Part shown: positions 45,223-56,609 of the stretch, one piece after another
How the letters are laid out: each line of letters opens with the position of its first letter
Numbering within the stretch: position 1 is the first letter of the stretch
NCBI GenBank assembly: GCA_946122785.1
Contig: CAMGYJ010000004.1
Location: 20,544,150-20,608,149, forward strand
Length of the DNA stretch: 64,000 nucleotides
Origin: Linum tenue
Lineage: Eukaryota; Streptophyta; Magnoliopsida; Malpighiales; Linaceae
Reading direction: 5' to 3'
Program-made: the position numbers and the translations under genes
Notes under the pieces: model-generated
The model's database searches: none
Seen by the model: only the letters and a program-made list of their open reading frames with translations
Told to the model about the DNA's origin: nothing

Positions 45223-45926
45223 TAGGGCTGGGCATGCGGGCGGATCATCCGCGGGTTTGGGCCGACCCACCCGCATTTGACCCGAATTTCGTTAAGTGGG
45301 TGGGTCTGTGGGTGGGTGACGGGTTGCGCTGGGAGCCATCCACCGGGTGGTGTGTGAGTTGTGGGTGGGTGCGCGGGTGACCCGCTCAACCCAACAGCAA
45401 AAAGATCAAAGTTGTTGGTGCTAGAGAGGGGAGAGTGGAGACGTTAGACATAAACTAGGACTGCTCCTGGAGTTTGAACCTCAAAGTCAACCTTCCAAAT
45501 AGTGATCCCCTCTTCTTCTCTTTATTTTCTCCTCTAATTCTTGTGCCTAGATCACCGCTTTTTCCTTTGTGGAATTATTTTCCTTAGTTCTTTGCACCTG
45601 ATAATCATCTTAATCTGTAGATTACTCTTTCATAATAAAATTTCTATCCAATTTAAGAACTAATTCGACATTTTTCGCCCTATTTCATCTTCTTGTTTCC
45701 CCCGATAACTCTCTTCACCTATTATCATGTCAAGTTAACTCCTTTATATTATATACATTGTGATATGGGTGAACCCACAAACCCACCCGCATCATCCACC
45801 ATCCGCCCGACCCAACCCGAGACTAAATGTGGGTGGATGGTGGGTTAAAAATTAACAATCCGTTTAAGCGCGGGTGGGTGCATTTTATGGTCAAAATCCA
45901 CCCGACCCACCCAATGCCCACCCCTA
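45223..45926. mobile_element. hAT-type element in the leader of the CRM gene
   Basis: The 8-bp target duplication CCTGGGAG is at 45215-45222 and 45927-45934. Inverted ends TAGGGCTGGGCATG and CAATGCCCACCCCTA. G-rich subterminal GGGTGGGTG repeats mirror C-rich ones at the other end; AT-rich core. 704 bp, non-coding. Its right end is 116 bp from the ATG of the next gene. Confidence 0.9.
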
Positions 45927-46042
45927 CCTGGGAGTGTTCATCCCAACTTTCCTTCCATTTTGTTCCTGCATTCGAAACAGGGATAAGATTCTCAAATGCT
46001 AAAATCGCCATAGCTGGGCATTTTCCAATATCGTTCAAAGTC

Positions 46043-49000
46043 ATGAGCTTTGCGACTGCTAAATTATCAGAGCTCCCACTCAGAGGCCACTCCTCTTTCT
46101 TCACAAAACCCTCATTTCGGGAATTCCGACAACCCTTCTGCTCCTCGCTGCGAACCAACAAGTACGTCAGAACCCAGAACCCGAAATCGAGAAACTCCAA
46201 TTCCCCAAATTCCACCTGGTTGTCCAAGTGGCCTCCGAAGGGGAATTCGGTTCGAGGTTCTCCCAAGAAAGAGGTCAGCCGGAATGTGAACGAGGAGAAG
46301 GCTCGATATTTGGCGAGGGAGAAAGGGGAGACTGCAATTGAGAGAATCGTGCTTCGGTTGAGAAATTTGGGTTTGGGTCCTGACGACGAGGAAGGAGGAG
46401 GAGAAGAAGGGAGGGAGGAAACCCGGATTCTGACCGCCGAGTTGCCGCCGGTTAATGGGGAGGAGAGACTGGCGGATCTTTTGAAGCGGGAGTGGATTAG
46501 GCCGGACACTGTTTTGGATGAGGACGATGACAGTGACGATGAAATGGCGTTGCCGTGGGAGAGAGAAGAGAAAGAGAAGGAGATGCAGGGAAGGGAGGAA
46601 GATGGAGGGAGGGAAAGGAAGAGGAGACCGAAGGCTCCGACTTTGGCCGAACTGACAATTGATGATGAAGAATTGAGAAGGCTGAGAAGGATGGGCATGA
46701 CTTTGAGAGAGAGGATCAATGTGCCAAAAGCTGGGATCACCCAGGAAGTTTTGGAGAAGATTCATGATAAATGGCGAAAAGCTGAGCTGGTTAGGCTCAA
46801 GTTCCATGAGTTTCTCGCACATGACATGAAAACTGGCCACGAGATTGTCGAGGTTGGTGGCTTTTGTATCAGCTTTCTGTAGCTTTGTTCTTGATGACCT
46901 TGGATAATGTGAACAATTGTAGAGTAAGGAACTATGTTTTCGTTTTTTGCTTGCTCAGTCTGACTGTAGTGATTAACTGTTGATATGTTAGCTCAACTTA
47001 TTATGTAACATGTTATGCGCTTAGTTTAGTTATTGAATTTGATATCTAAGGCTAACTGCTTGTATTAATCATCAGCGTCGTACAGGAGGGTTAGTTTTAT
47101 GGAGGGCAGGAAGTGTTATGATTGTTTATCGAGGAGCTAATTACCAAGGGCCGAAATCTACTTCAGAATTGGCTAGGAAAGAAGAGGAATCTCGATTCAT
47201 TCCAGATGTGTCATCTGCTGATTCATTCAAAAGTGATGAGGCGGCATTGCCAGATCCAGAGAAGTCTATACTACCAGTTGTGAGGCCACCACAACTGACT
47301 GAGACCTTGACTGAGCAGGAAATCGAATATAACAAGCTCTTGGATGGTTTAGGGGCCCGTTATGAGGCGTGGTGGGGTACTGGAGTGCTTCCCGTGGATG
47401 CTGATTTACTTCCACCTAAAGTTCCTGGTTACATGACGCCTTTTAGGTGTCTTCCTACTGGAATGAGGCCTCGCCTTACCAATGTTGAGATGACTAATTT
47501 GAGAAAACTTGCTAAATCACTTCCCTGTCATTTTGCCCTTGGTAATGCTGTGTCTGTCTTCCTTGAATACCTGAATTTTCAGATGTTCAGTTCGCTTACT
47601 GACTTTTGGCACTTGTTCTTTACTTTCACCAGGGAGGAACCGAAACCATCAAGGGCTGGCAGTTGCAATACTCAAACTGTGGGAGCAAAGCCTAATTGTG
47701 AAAATTGCTGTGAAGCGAGGGATACAGAATACGAATAACAAGCTAATGGCCGAGGAAATAAATGTGAGTTGTAGGCCTTATGTTTTTCATTTCATGACAG
47801 GGGGATAAAATGAAGGTTGCCCAATAGTCCTCAACCCAGGTTTCTCAAAGTTGGATGCATCTTATGGATTCACATTATTGTAGTGTGATGTTTGAGTAGT
47901 TTTGTGAGAAACACATTTATTGGGGTTTCTCTTATTATTTATCAATAGGATAATTATAATTATGGTTAGTAGAGATTTAGTCGTATTAGGATTATTATTA
48001 GGGTTTCCAGTATTTCCCTATAAATATGTACCTTGGGTTTACCTCATGATCAATCAAACAGAATATTAAGCAAAGTCTCCTAAACCCTAGTTTATCCTCT
48101 CAACTCCTAATTTCTCGTCTCATCCTAGTCCAAGGCCTCGGCCGATTCCCAATTCGATTCTTTCTCATCTAAATCCCTAATTCTTTCTCTCAAACCCTAA
48201 ATCCCTAATTATCACGAGTGCCGAAGATCAGTATCGAGGATCCCTAGAAGCGGGGTTCTCACAAGTTTGAAGTCATAGAAAATTGATAATCAATATTACC
48301 ATGTGGACCTTTCGTTGGTTTTCTGATATACTATAGGCTCTGAATTATGTCTCTGTATGAGCTGTTTGCTTCAATAAGGTCTTGTGGATGGTTTATATTG
48401 GTTGCCACAATATATTTTCTCTGGGTCTCAAATATTCCCAAGATTAATATATTATGCTGGTTATTGATGTGTTCACCAGAAAAGAAAGGAGAAGATATAT
48501 GTACATGTCAACCAAATGATGATGGAATTGTTATTGAAGGTTTCTCTACTCTTGCAGCAATTAACAGGAGGCGTCCTGTTGCTTAGAAACAAATATTATA
48601 TTGTCATTTTCCGTGGGAAGGATTTCCTGCCTGCAAATGTAGCTTCACAATTGGCTGAGAGGCAAGAAATGACCAAGCAAATTCAAGACAATGAAGAGAA
48701 ATTAAGAAGCAACCTAGAGGCATCACCATCAGGCAAAGAAGGTGAAGGAAATGCACTTGCAGGGACCTTGGCAGAGTTTTATGAAGCACAAGCACGATGG
48801 GGAAGAGATACATCTGTAGAAGAGCATGAAAAGATGGTTGAAGAAGCTGCCAAAGCTAAAACTGCTCGGCTCGTCAGACGAATCGAGCATAAGCTAGCTA
48901 ATGTAAGTTTATTATCTTCTGCATTGCCTCATCAGGAAACTAGACTTTTTATGGCTGTTGCATTCAAGGAAAGTAAAATATAATAGCAGGGTGAAAATGT

Positions 49001-50451
49001 TTAATCATACTGGTCATCATGAGTTACGGCAAAGAGAGATAACACAATATATCATGCTATCCGATCAAAGCATAGCATTTTAACTTCCTTCTTCCTTTAC
49101 TGGTTTAGTTCATTTCCTTGACTTCATTTAATCTTTGAATTTCTGATTTCTGTTTATGGTTCATCTTTGAATTTCTGCATAGGCTAACAGCAAGAAGCTT
49201 AGAGCCGAGAAATTGTTATCAAAGATAGAAGCCTCCATGGTTCCTGCTGATCCAGATTATGATAGAGAAACAATCACTGATGAGGAAAGGATTGTGTTCA
49301 GGAAAATTGGGCTAAGAATGAAGCCATACTTGCCTATGGGTAAGTGGTATTAAGAAGCTTATTTGGTGAACTTCAAATGGAAAAGCTCATTCTTTCTGCA
49401 CATTCATTTGACAGGCATTCGTGGTGTTTTTGATGGAGTTATTGAGAACATGCATTTGCATTGGAAGTATAGAGAGGTTGTGAAGCTAATAACCAAACAG
49501 AAGACAATGACATTTGTTGAAGATACAGCTAGACTGCTGGAATATGAGAGTGGTGGGATACTAGTGGCAATAGAAAGAGTACCAAAAGGTTATGCTCTCA
49601 TTTACTATCGTGGGAAGAATTACCACCGTCCCATTAGCTTGAGACCAAGAAATCTTCTTACAAAAGCAAAAGCATTGAAGCGTTTCGTAGCAATGCAACG
49701 CCACGAGGTTCTATCTTCAACATATTCCTTTTCTTGCTGTCCCATTAACGAAGCTTGGAAATTAATTATAATGTGCAAAATGATGCAGGCTCTAAGTCAG
49801 CACATATTTGAGCTGGAGCACACAATAAAACAATTGAAAGCCGAAATTGTATGTACCCCTTTTATTATCCTGGCTTTTCCACCAAAAACATAACATTTTC
49901 CTATCCTGCTAAAAGCAAAAAAGAAAAGCAAGGCTGACTAGTATCATTTTGTTTAATATTGTGCAGGGTTTATCAGAGGATGAAAGTTCTGATAATTGGA
50001 GCACAGGTGCATCACTATTGGTAGATTCTAACTCAGACTTCACTGAAGTAAGACACTGTCCTCCCTGTTTTGTTGATGTTATATGCATCAGTACTCTAGC
50101 TCTAGGGGTGTTCATGTTCAGAAGACATAAGGAAGTGAGATCCGGAGAAAGTTTCCTTCTCATATATGTGGAATTAGTATTCATGTGTTTGATTGCAGGA
50201 TTGGATCTTAGCTTGATTATTTCTTATTCAGTTTTTACAACGATGAAATTACCTTCTTCAAATTGCTGCGGATTCAATTTTATAACAAGGTTTCTGTGGA
50301 TATTCAGGTAGAGGATGAAGCTTCATATATAGCATCTGATGAGGATGTCAGCAATGATGATGGGGAAGAAGAGGATCTTGACTGGGAAGACGAAGATTTC
50401 GAGTCTTCGGATTCTGAGAATAGCGACGATATCTTGGCACATGATATCTAA
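46043..50451 (+). CDS. EMB1865: Three-CRM-domain plastid RNA splicing factor (EMB1865 type)
   Basis: Nine exons: 46043-46852, 47076-47541, 47633-47763, 48558-48902, 49183-49339, 49415-49707, 49789-49848, 49967-50047, 50308-50451. Phases agree; product 828 residues. The N-terminus is Ser/Arg/Lys-rich, as in a chloroplast transit peptide. CRM domains at about 200-297 ([20 protein letters not shown] across the exon 1/2 junction), 399-495 ([17 protein letters not shown]) and 614-715 ([20 protein letters not shown], with a clear GxxG loop). The second domain has GRNRNHQG instead of a clean GxxG. The C-terminus is highly acidic. CRM proteins bind group II introns in organelles and promote splicing; Arabidopsis EMB1865 (At3g18390) is needed for embryo development. 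Start chosen as the first ATG after the hAT-disrupted leader. Confidence 0.92.
47903..48263 (+). mobile_element. Solo LTR in intron 3 of the CRM gene
   Basis: 361 bp, TGTGAGAAAC...GGTTCTCACA, with target duplication AGTTT at 47898-47902 and 48264-48268. Shares TAGGGTTTYCnnnnTTCCCTATAAATATGTACCTT, given here as the core CCCTATAAATATGTACCTT, and downstream CCTAAACCCTA blocks with the LTRs at 60666 and 63028, so it is a related copia-like family. It contains a TATAAATA promoter box in the gene's sense. Confidence 0.88.
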
Positions 50452-50855
50452 AAGCTCATCCAAACCTCTTTAACAACTGGATGTCTCCTTCCCAATGTTC
50501 ATCTTCATATGCAGGTATTCATCGAACTTTTCAAAACTAGTTCTTGCATTGATCGGGAAGTGTCTACTTCCCTGAATGAGCATATTTCCTTTTCCTCATA
50601 TTCTGAATTTTATTGGTCTGAAAGTACGCAGTGATCACTTCCAATAATCATGCCGTGTTTTCCACGTGTTAGGATGGTATATGCATTGGTGCTTGTAACA
50701 TGGCCACGGCAAATGAGCAAACAGTTGATGCTTCACTTGCTGGATTTAGTTTGTAACATAGTATGCCGTTTGTTGTACATACGGAAAAAGATGAGAAATA
50801 TGCCAAATTTTGCAACTTATTATGTGATGAGGGTTTCTACTTGTGTATTTGATAC
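50452..50855. other. 3' flank of the CRM gene
   Basis: Presumed 3' UTR and flank; no separate gene. Confidence 0.45.
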
Positions 50856-52328
50856 GGGTAAATTGCAAGGTTGGTCACTGAAAGTGCTAAAATATTCATG
50901 TTTGGTCACTAAAAGAATTTTATTCCATTCGTGGTCACTGAAAGTACTTAACGTTTCACGATTGGTCACTCTCCGCTAGTCTCCGCCTGTCTCCGTTAAC
51001 AAAGTCCTTTATCTGCTGACGTGGCTAACAGAATTGCCCAATCAGCCTAATTTAACCAGAAAAAAAGAGACCCGACCTGCCATGTCAAATTTCTCCCAAC
51101 CAAACCCGTGAAATGAGCTGACTTAAGAATAACCCAATAAAATTAAAATTGAAGAAACAGAGGGGCCATTTTCCCGATCCATCTCCTTCTTCCCCAGACT
51201 CTTCCTCTTCCCTTTTCTGCAAAATACGTCAGAGGCCACCGTAGTTCTTCTTCATCGCGCCTCTTCTTCTTCCTCTATTCCACCCCACTTAAAACACTAA
51301 ATCCACTCACATCTTTCTTTTCTCCCACCATCAGCTGCCGCTTCATCAATCATGGCCAGACATTGCTTGAATCTGTCATAGAGTCAGCGAATCGCAACAC
51401 CAACAAAATTTGCAGAACCCATTGTCCTTCCACCTCTGCATCTGGTACGAAGACATCGTCGATGAGTCTAGATTTTACGGGGTGAACATGTGCGTGGGGA
51501 GATGCTATGCCATCTCGATGAGCACGACGAATCACCACAAACACAGGTCAAACGATTTCAGTATCTGGGTTTCTCGGAAGCTTTAAAAGAGGCGAAGATG
51601 AGAAGCAAGCGACGACGGCTGGCCAAGAAGAATATCTACTGCAAAATCTTCCACCGCCGTTGGTGAATCGTTAGAAGATCGCCTCTTTGGATCCTTATTC
51701 TCATACCAGATCCCCAATCGTGGTATGCTATGTTCCTGATTCTTCCCCCCTCCAGCGTGAGCAAAACCTCAACAGCTCCCAATCGTGGTCCACTCTGGTT
51801 TTTTGGCCAAAAGTGCAAAAAATTGTCTTCTCCGCTCAATTCAAGATGGGTTTGGTTGTTCAGATTGTCATAAGGAGAAGTGGGTTGAGAGAAATTTCTT
51901 GAATCTAGGCGAGACGGAGTCTGATTCCTCATCCAATAGAAATTTCCATGATGATGATTGACGAGGCAGCAATGAAAGGAGAAGAAGAAACTGAGATGGA
52001 GATTTAAATGTGGAAGAAAAAGAAGAGGAGAGGCAGGGGTCGGGTTATGTGGTTTGGTTGAATTATGTGGGGTTTTCTTATGTGGCGGTTTTTCTTACGT
52101 GGCTGGTCAAATTTTATGACGTGGCAGGCTTAAATTGGGTGAATCAGCACTGCTGTTAACCACGTCAGCAAAATACTAACGATGTTAACGGAGATGGATG
52201 GAGACTAACGGAGAGTGACCAATTGTGAAACGTTAAGCACTTCCAGTGACCACGAATGGAATAAAATTCTTTTAGTGACCAAACGTTAACATTTTAACAC
52301 TTCTAGTGACCAACCTTGCAATTTACCC
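50856..52328. mobile_element. MULE, non-autonomous, 10-bp target duplication
   Basis: Ends GGGTAAATTGCAAGGTTGGTC and its complement, given as first 20 bases GGGTAAATTGCAAGGTTGGT. The inverted repeat extends about 150 bp and includes repeated GGTCACT motifs. TATTTGATAC is duplicated at 50846-50855 and 52329-52338. The core (51180-51960) is gene-like (CT-rich leader style, then mixed codons) and may be captured host DNA, but I could not identify it. No transposase. Confidence 0.88.
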
Positions 52329-52338
52329 TATTTGATAC

Positions 52339-52717
52339 TGTTATGTCATTCATGTCTGGTAATTTCGTGTTGTAAAATGTAGTACGATGTAAGGCTTCAT
52401 TCATGTCCATTCTCTTGATAAAATCCAAACTAGTTACGGCAGGATAATTGACGCCTATATCTGGCCCCATTGTCATCACTAAAGGCTACCAGCAACATTA
52501 CACTGTTCTCTCCACACAAAAAAATAATAAAATCCAACATTACACTGTAATACGAATAGATAACCAGCCGCAGTACAATAACAATGCTAATGGAACAGTA
52601 ACAGATAATGGATTATAGTAATCGTCTTCTCTCGAATTCTGCATTCAGCCCATTCATATCTGTAGACCAAATACGCTAGGAAAAGACCAAGTGCGTCAAG
52701 ACTTTCTGATGTTGCGA
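52339..52717 (-). other. 3' flank of the ESP1-like gene
   Basis: Presumed 3' UTR of the minus-strand gene; AAAATAATAAAA-rich stretches near 52520. Nothing else recognised. Confidence 0.4.
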
Positions 52718-55700
52718 TCATTGGCGGAGCATCTGTTGCAGCTGAAGCACTTGATTCCTTTGCTCAGGGGGCAGGAGATTGATCTGTTCCGGTGTCAGGC
52801 TCATTACCTGTTGAAGTAGTGCCTTCTCCATATCAGGGGTCAACTGTATCACACAAAAAGAAAATGCACAAGAGGAGCCTTAGGAGACCATCAACACTTG
52901 AAATACAATGGCTGTAAAGGAAAGGGGAGGGGAGTGGGGATGGTAGGATTTTGGGGGTTACCGGGGCAGCACGAGCTGCTTGATTGCCAGGAACCTGTGC
53001 TGCGGATGAGCTATCTGGAGGCAAAGACATCCAACCAGATCCTCGATCTACTTGCATTGAGCTTCCACCCTGATTGTTGAACTCCCCCGTCATGTGTGAA
53101 CCTCCTCCACCCTGTAATATTGTTTTCAATCACATCTCGTTTTTACTAGGAAAATCCATCATTCACAATCCTATTCTGAAAAATACTAATCCAAACAATA
53201 CATCTTTGCGATCTATCCATATCAAAATAAATCTATTTTACACGATTCATCTACCCAAAGGACATCTACAAGTTCTCCGCGACTCTAGAAAAGAGTAACT
53301 GCATGAGCTTGGGAGCAAGTTATATGAACTTAAGACTTCATGGATTCTTTCGCCTCCTATTTTTTTTTAGTGGATTCCGAAACAACGCCCAGTTCTTGTA
53401 TTGGACTCTGAAGTCCCCAGATACCCATTTCTCCATTATTTTCATCAAATTCCAGAAGGTAACCTACCTATCCTAATTTGAGCTACAAATCCTAGGCATA
53501 TCAATGTCCCTTATTCAATCTACTTATTGACACATCATGATGGGCTGCAAGCATATACTCAAGTCTAGATTCGGCAAAAGAGTAAATCAGAACATTTCAG
53601 ATAAACATTATGGACAAGAAAACCCACTAAAAAGCACACACCAAGGCGTCAAGATGGGGAAAGCCAGAAAAAATTCCTGATACCTGATATAGGGATTGAG
53701 GAGGAGGTGGTGGCGGTTGGCTTGGAATAGGTTGCTGCTGTCCCTGGGAATATGATGGCACTGCTGGATTTTGAGTTCTATTACCTGACTAAAACAATTT
53801 AAGTCTTATTATTGTAAAGTGTCTTTTCAAAATGTTAATTACAAACTGTGCTTTAAGAAGTCTCCAACTTACATGAAACATGAGTTGTGAAGGATGTTGA
53901 TGACTGCCACCATGTTGGAAGCCCATACTGGATCCCATCTGTGGTTGATATTGATGATTGTAACCCGGCATAGAATGTGGCGGCGGAAGTCTAGGCTGGG
54001 GTGGCATTGGTGGTTGCAGTGCCATGTGCGGGATTCCGCCACTTGTCTGCAATGATTGTTGCAGCTGACCAGTAGCCAATTGGGGTTGATGAAGTTGGGG
54101 TGGCTGTGGAGGTAAGTTAGGAATCTGAGAAGATTGCAGCCCTGGCATTTGAGGATTAACATGTCCTTTCGACTGTTGTGGGGTCTGTAAGGTGTGCAAA
54201 GGCAAGGTCTGGGATGGAAGATTTATAGGTGGAGCAGAAGAGGAAGAAGCTAAGGGCACTACTGCAGGCTGATTCTGGTGTTGCTTTCTCATCTGATGCT
54301 GCATGTTTGATCCAGCTTGTTGCCCCTGCTTGCCCATTTGTCCTTGCTGTGAAGTCGAAATGTTTGACATCTGAGTGGGTGGTGCTGATTGCTGAGGCTT
54401 CTGTGATGTCGTTGCCGGGATCACAGGAACCTACAAAGAAAAATCTGTTAAGCTCGTGCAGAGATTTGGCAATATGATGGATCTATAAAGATTAAGGACA
54501 TACCACTGGAGGAGGTTGGACCATTCCCAGCATAATTTGAGCCTGTCCAAACAAGGGGTACATATAAATGAGAATTGTCATAAAAATTGGTGGTGCAACT
54601 ACGATGCTGTGCTCTAAACAAGCTGAGATAAAAACGCTATGGTCTTGTTTTCTGGTGGAATGTCATTGTATTTAACCAGCAAACCAAATTTGGTCATTTC
54701 TCATCAGCTCAACTTTTACACACTCTCTTGTAAGATTTACTGAAGAATGTACGCAGTAAGCAGAGAAATCACCAGTAATGTAACAATGACTCTATGAAAT
54801 TACGTCGATACTTCCACATATATATTAGGGGTAACGTAGGAGACATCTCTATTTTTCCACCGGGAAATCTTTCAAATTACCACTTTCTCCGCAAGATTCA
54901 TCCACAGAGGGTGAGTCAGGGCCTAAGATCAGGCCGAAAGGCGTAGTCGATGGACAACAGGTGAATATTCTTGTACTACCCCTTGTTGGTCCCGAGGGAC
55001 GGAGGAGGCTAGGTTAGCCGAAAGATGGTTATCGGTTCAAGGACTTGTTGATAATTAAACTTGAATTATCCGGAATCCTCCATGAAGTTAAAGCATATCA
55101 ATGATTACATCCCCTCCGACCTCAACCATTCATATCACACACTCTCCATCCAACCTACTTTCACTAAGTAGCAAAATCAGGCTTCGCTAAAAGTGAAATG
55201 ATTCAGATACTCAGATTTCCAAATGCTTCAAATCAAAGTGGCAGTTCCTCACACTACACCCAAAATGGGATGAAGTCTTACAAAATGAGTATGGACATGC
55301 AATTCCTAGGCATTGACGAGGATTCAAACAAAACCCTAATCATTTGGCAATAACAAACGCAGACTAATTTTCACAATTCCTAGGCATTGACGAGGATTCA
55401 AACAAAACCCTAATCATTTGGCAATAACAAACGCAGACTAATTTTCACAATTCAAAGCTCAATCCTTGCAATAAAATCAGCAAACAACATTCCAGTCCCC
55501 TCTTCCTCTTAAGTTCCGGACACAAGGAGACAAACTAACCCATGAAGCTAAGTTTAACATAGGAGAAGAACTCAAGACCTGGAAAAGTGCCTTTGTCAAC
55601 AGAGGGTTCTGAATGAGGATATCCCTTGCTTGCTGTCTGTTCTGCTCTATCAACGTCTGCATTGAAGATGTATGAACAGCAAACAAATGTACGGCAGTTC

Positions 55701-55876
55701 AATTGACGGTTTCCAGGAATGAATCGAAAACACAAAGAGCCGAAAGGGGAATTCAGAAAGAGAGGGAGAAATAGATAACTCGCCTTCATCTGAGACATGA
55801 TGTCATAGAGCTGGTTCTTGGTCATCCCGGCGAAGTCCGCCGTGAGAATGTCGGCGGGGTTCGGCTTTCCCGCCAT
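52718..55876 (-). CDS. ESP1: CstF64-like polyadenylation protein (ESP1 type)
   Basis: Seven exons, given 5' to 3' on the minus strand: 55784-55876, 55579-55656, 54504-54542, 53873-54430, 53684-53788, 52962-53111, 52718-52843. All in phase; 382 residues, close to the about 388 I recall for Arabidopsis ESP1. Residues about 8-70 are the CstF64 hinge ([47 protein letters not shown]). The middle is Gln/Pro-rich. The last 40 residues match the CstF64 C-terminal bundle ([20 protein letters not shown]). No RNA-recognition domain is present, which separates ESP1 from CstF64 proper. In Arabidopsis, ESP1 acts in 3'-end processing and its loss enhances RNA silencing. Intron 1 starts with GC (AAG|GCGAGT) rather than GT. 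Confidence 0.92.
54905..55044 (+). pseudogene. Plastid 23S rRNA fragment inside ESP1 intron 2
   Basis: GTGAGTCAGGGCCTAAGATC at 54921 and the following GGCCGAAAGGCGTAGTCGATG core are bacterial-type 23S rRNA. The version with CTACCCCTTGTTGG and GGAGGCTAGGTTAGCC fits chloroplast rrn23. Similarity probably begins near 54880 and ends abruptly at 55044. It lies in sense on the plus strand, opposite to the host gene. A nuclear insertion of plastid DNA, not a functional rRNA. Confidence 0.85.
55301..55452. repeat. Perfect 74-bp tandem duplication in ESP1 intron 2
   Basis: 55301-55374 and 55375-55448 are identical, followed by a further AATT. The unit starts AATTCCTAGGCATTGACGAG. No substitutions, so recent. 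Confidence 0.95.
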
Positions 55877-56609
55877 CGCTCCGCAAGTCGGTTAGAGAGA
55901 GGATTCAGAGGAAGGGAAGGGATGATCGGAAGCCGGTACCCTGGGTTTAATCGACGGGCAGTTCGATCGCTCAGCTCAGGTATGGCCCGTCGAGACTCCG
56001 TTTAGTAAATTTCGGGTGTCCGATTTACTGGACTGTTTCTACACGGGCCCAAGGCAGGAAAGCATTATTAGACTAGGTGGATACAAGCCCTTACCAGGCC
56101 CAAGCCTGTTAACTAAGTTAATCTATAGCTTCTTATATGATAACGTGACATAACCAAAAATTTGTTTAATACTTCACTGCCCGACCAGTTGGTCGGATTC
56201 AGTCGCCTATCACGTAAATAATAATAGCAATTTATATGCGAGATATATGTTTATTGGTGGTCTAAGAAAATTTTAATAACTCAAATACTCGTAAAATTTA
56301 AATTGATAGGTAGAATAAGAGAGTCTAAATTACTTAAACAATTCAAAATGATAAAAGAAGATCATACTGTTTTCTGACATTATAATGACTCATCAACTAA
56401 AATCCTTTTATGAAAATAGAAGAAAATCCTCATGAAATAGAACCGACTCCTGAAGACATTAAAACACTTAAGCAATTCAAATAGATCATACCGTTTTCCG
56501 AAATTCTAATGACTCAACAACAAAAATTTATTTTACGATATGGAAGACAAACCCCAAACAAGGGAACCAATGTGGATGCTCTAAAGACGTTTTCAAATCA
56601 CCTTTTTAT
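55877..56609. other. Upstream region of the ESP1-like gene and AT-rich spacer
   Basis: 55877-56060 is the likely leader and proximal promoter. The rest is AT-rich with no gene. Two related segments at about 56330-56400 and 56470-56530 (TTCAAAATGATAAAAGAAGATCATACTGTTTTC-type, core GATCATACYGTTTTCYGA) form an imperfect repeat. Confidence 0.4.

Noticed and set aside
45827..46042. Upstream extension of the CRM-gene frame into the hAT element
   Set aside because: The extension is open only because of G-rich transposon repeats; the ATG at 46043 begins the transit-peptide-like sequence.
54905..55044. Functional rRNA gene
   Set aside because: About 140 bp of a 2.8-kb rRNA, inside a nuclear intron.
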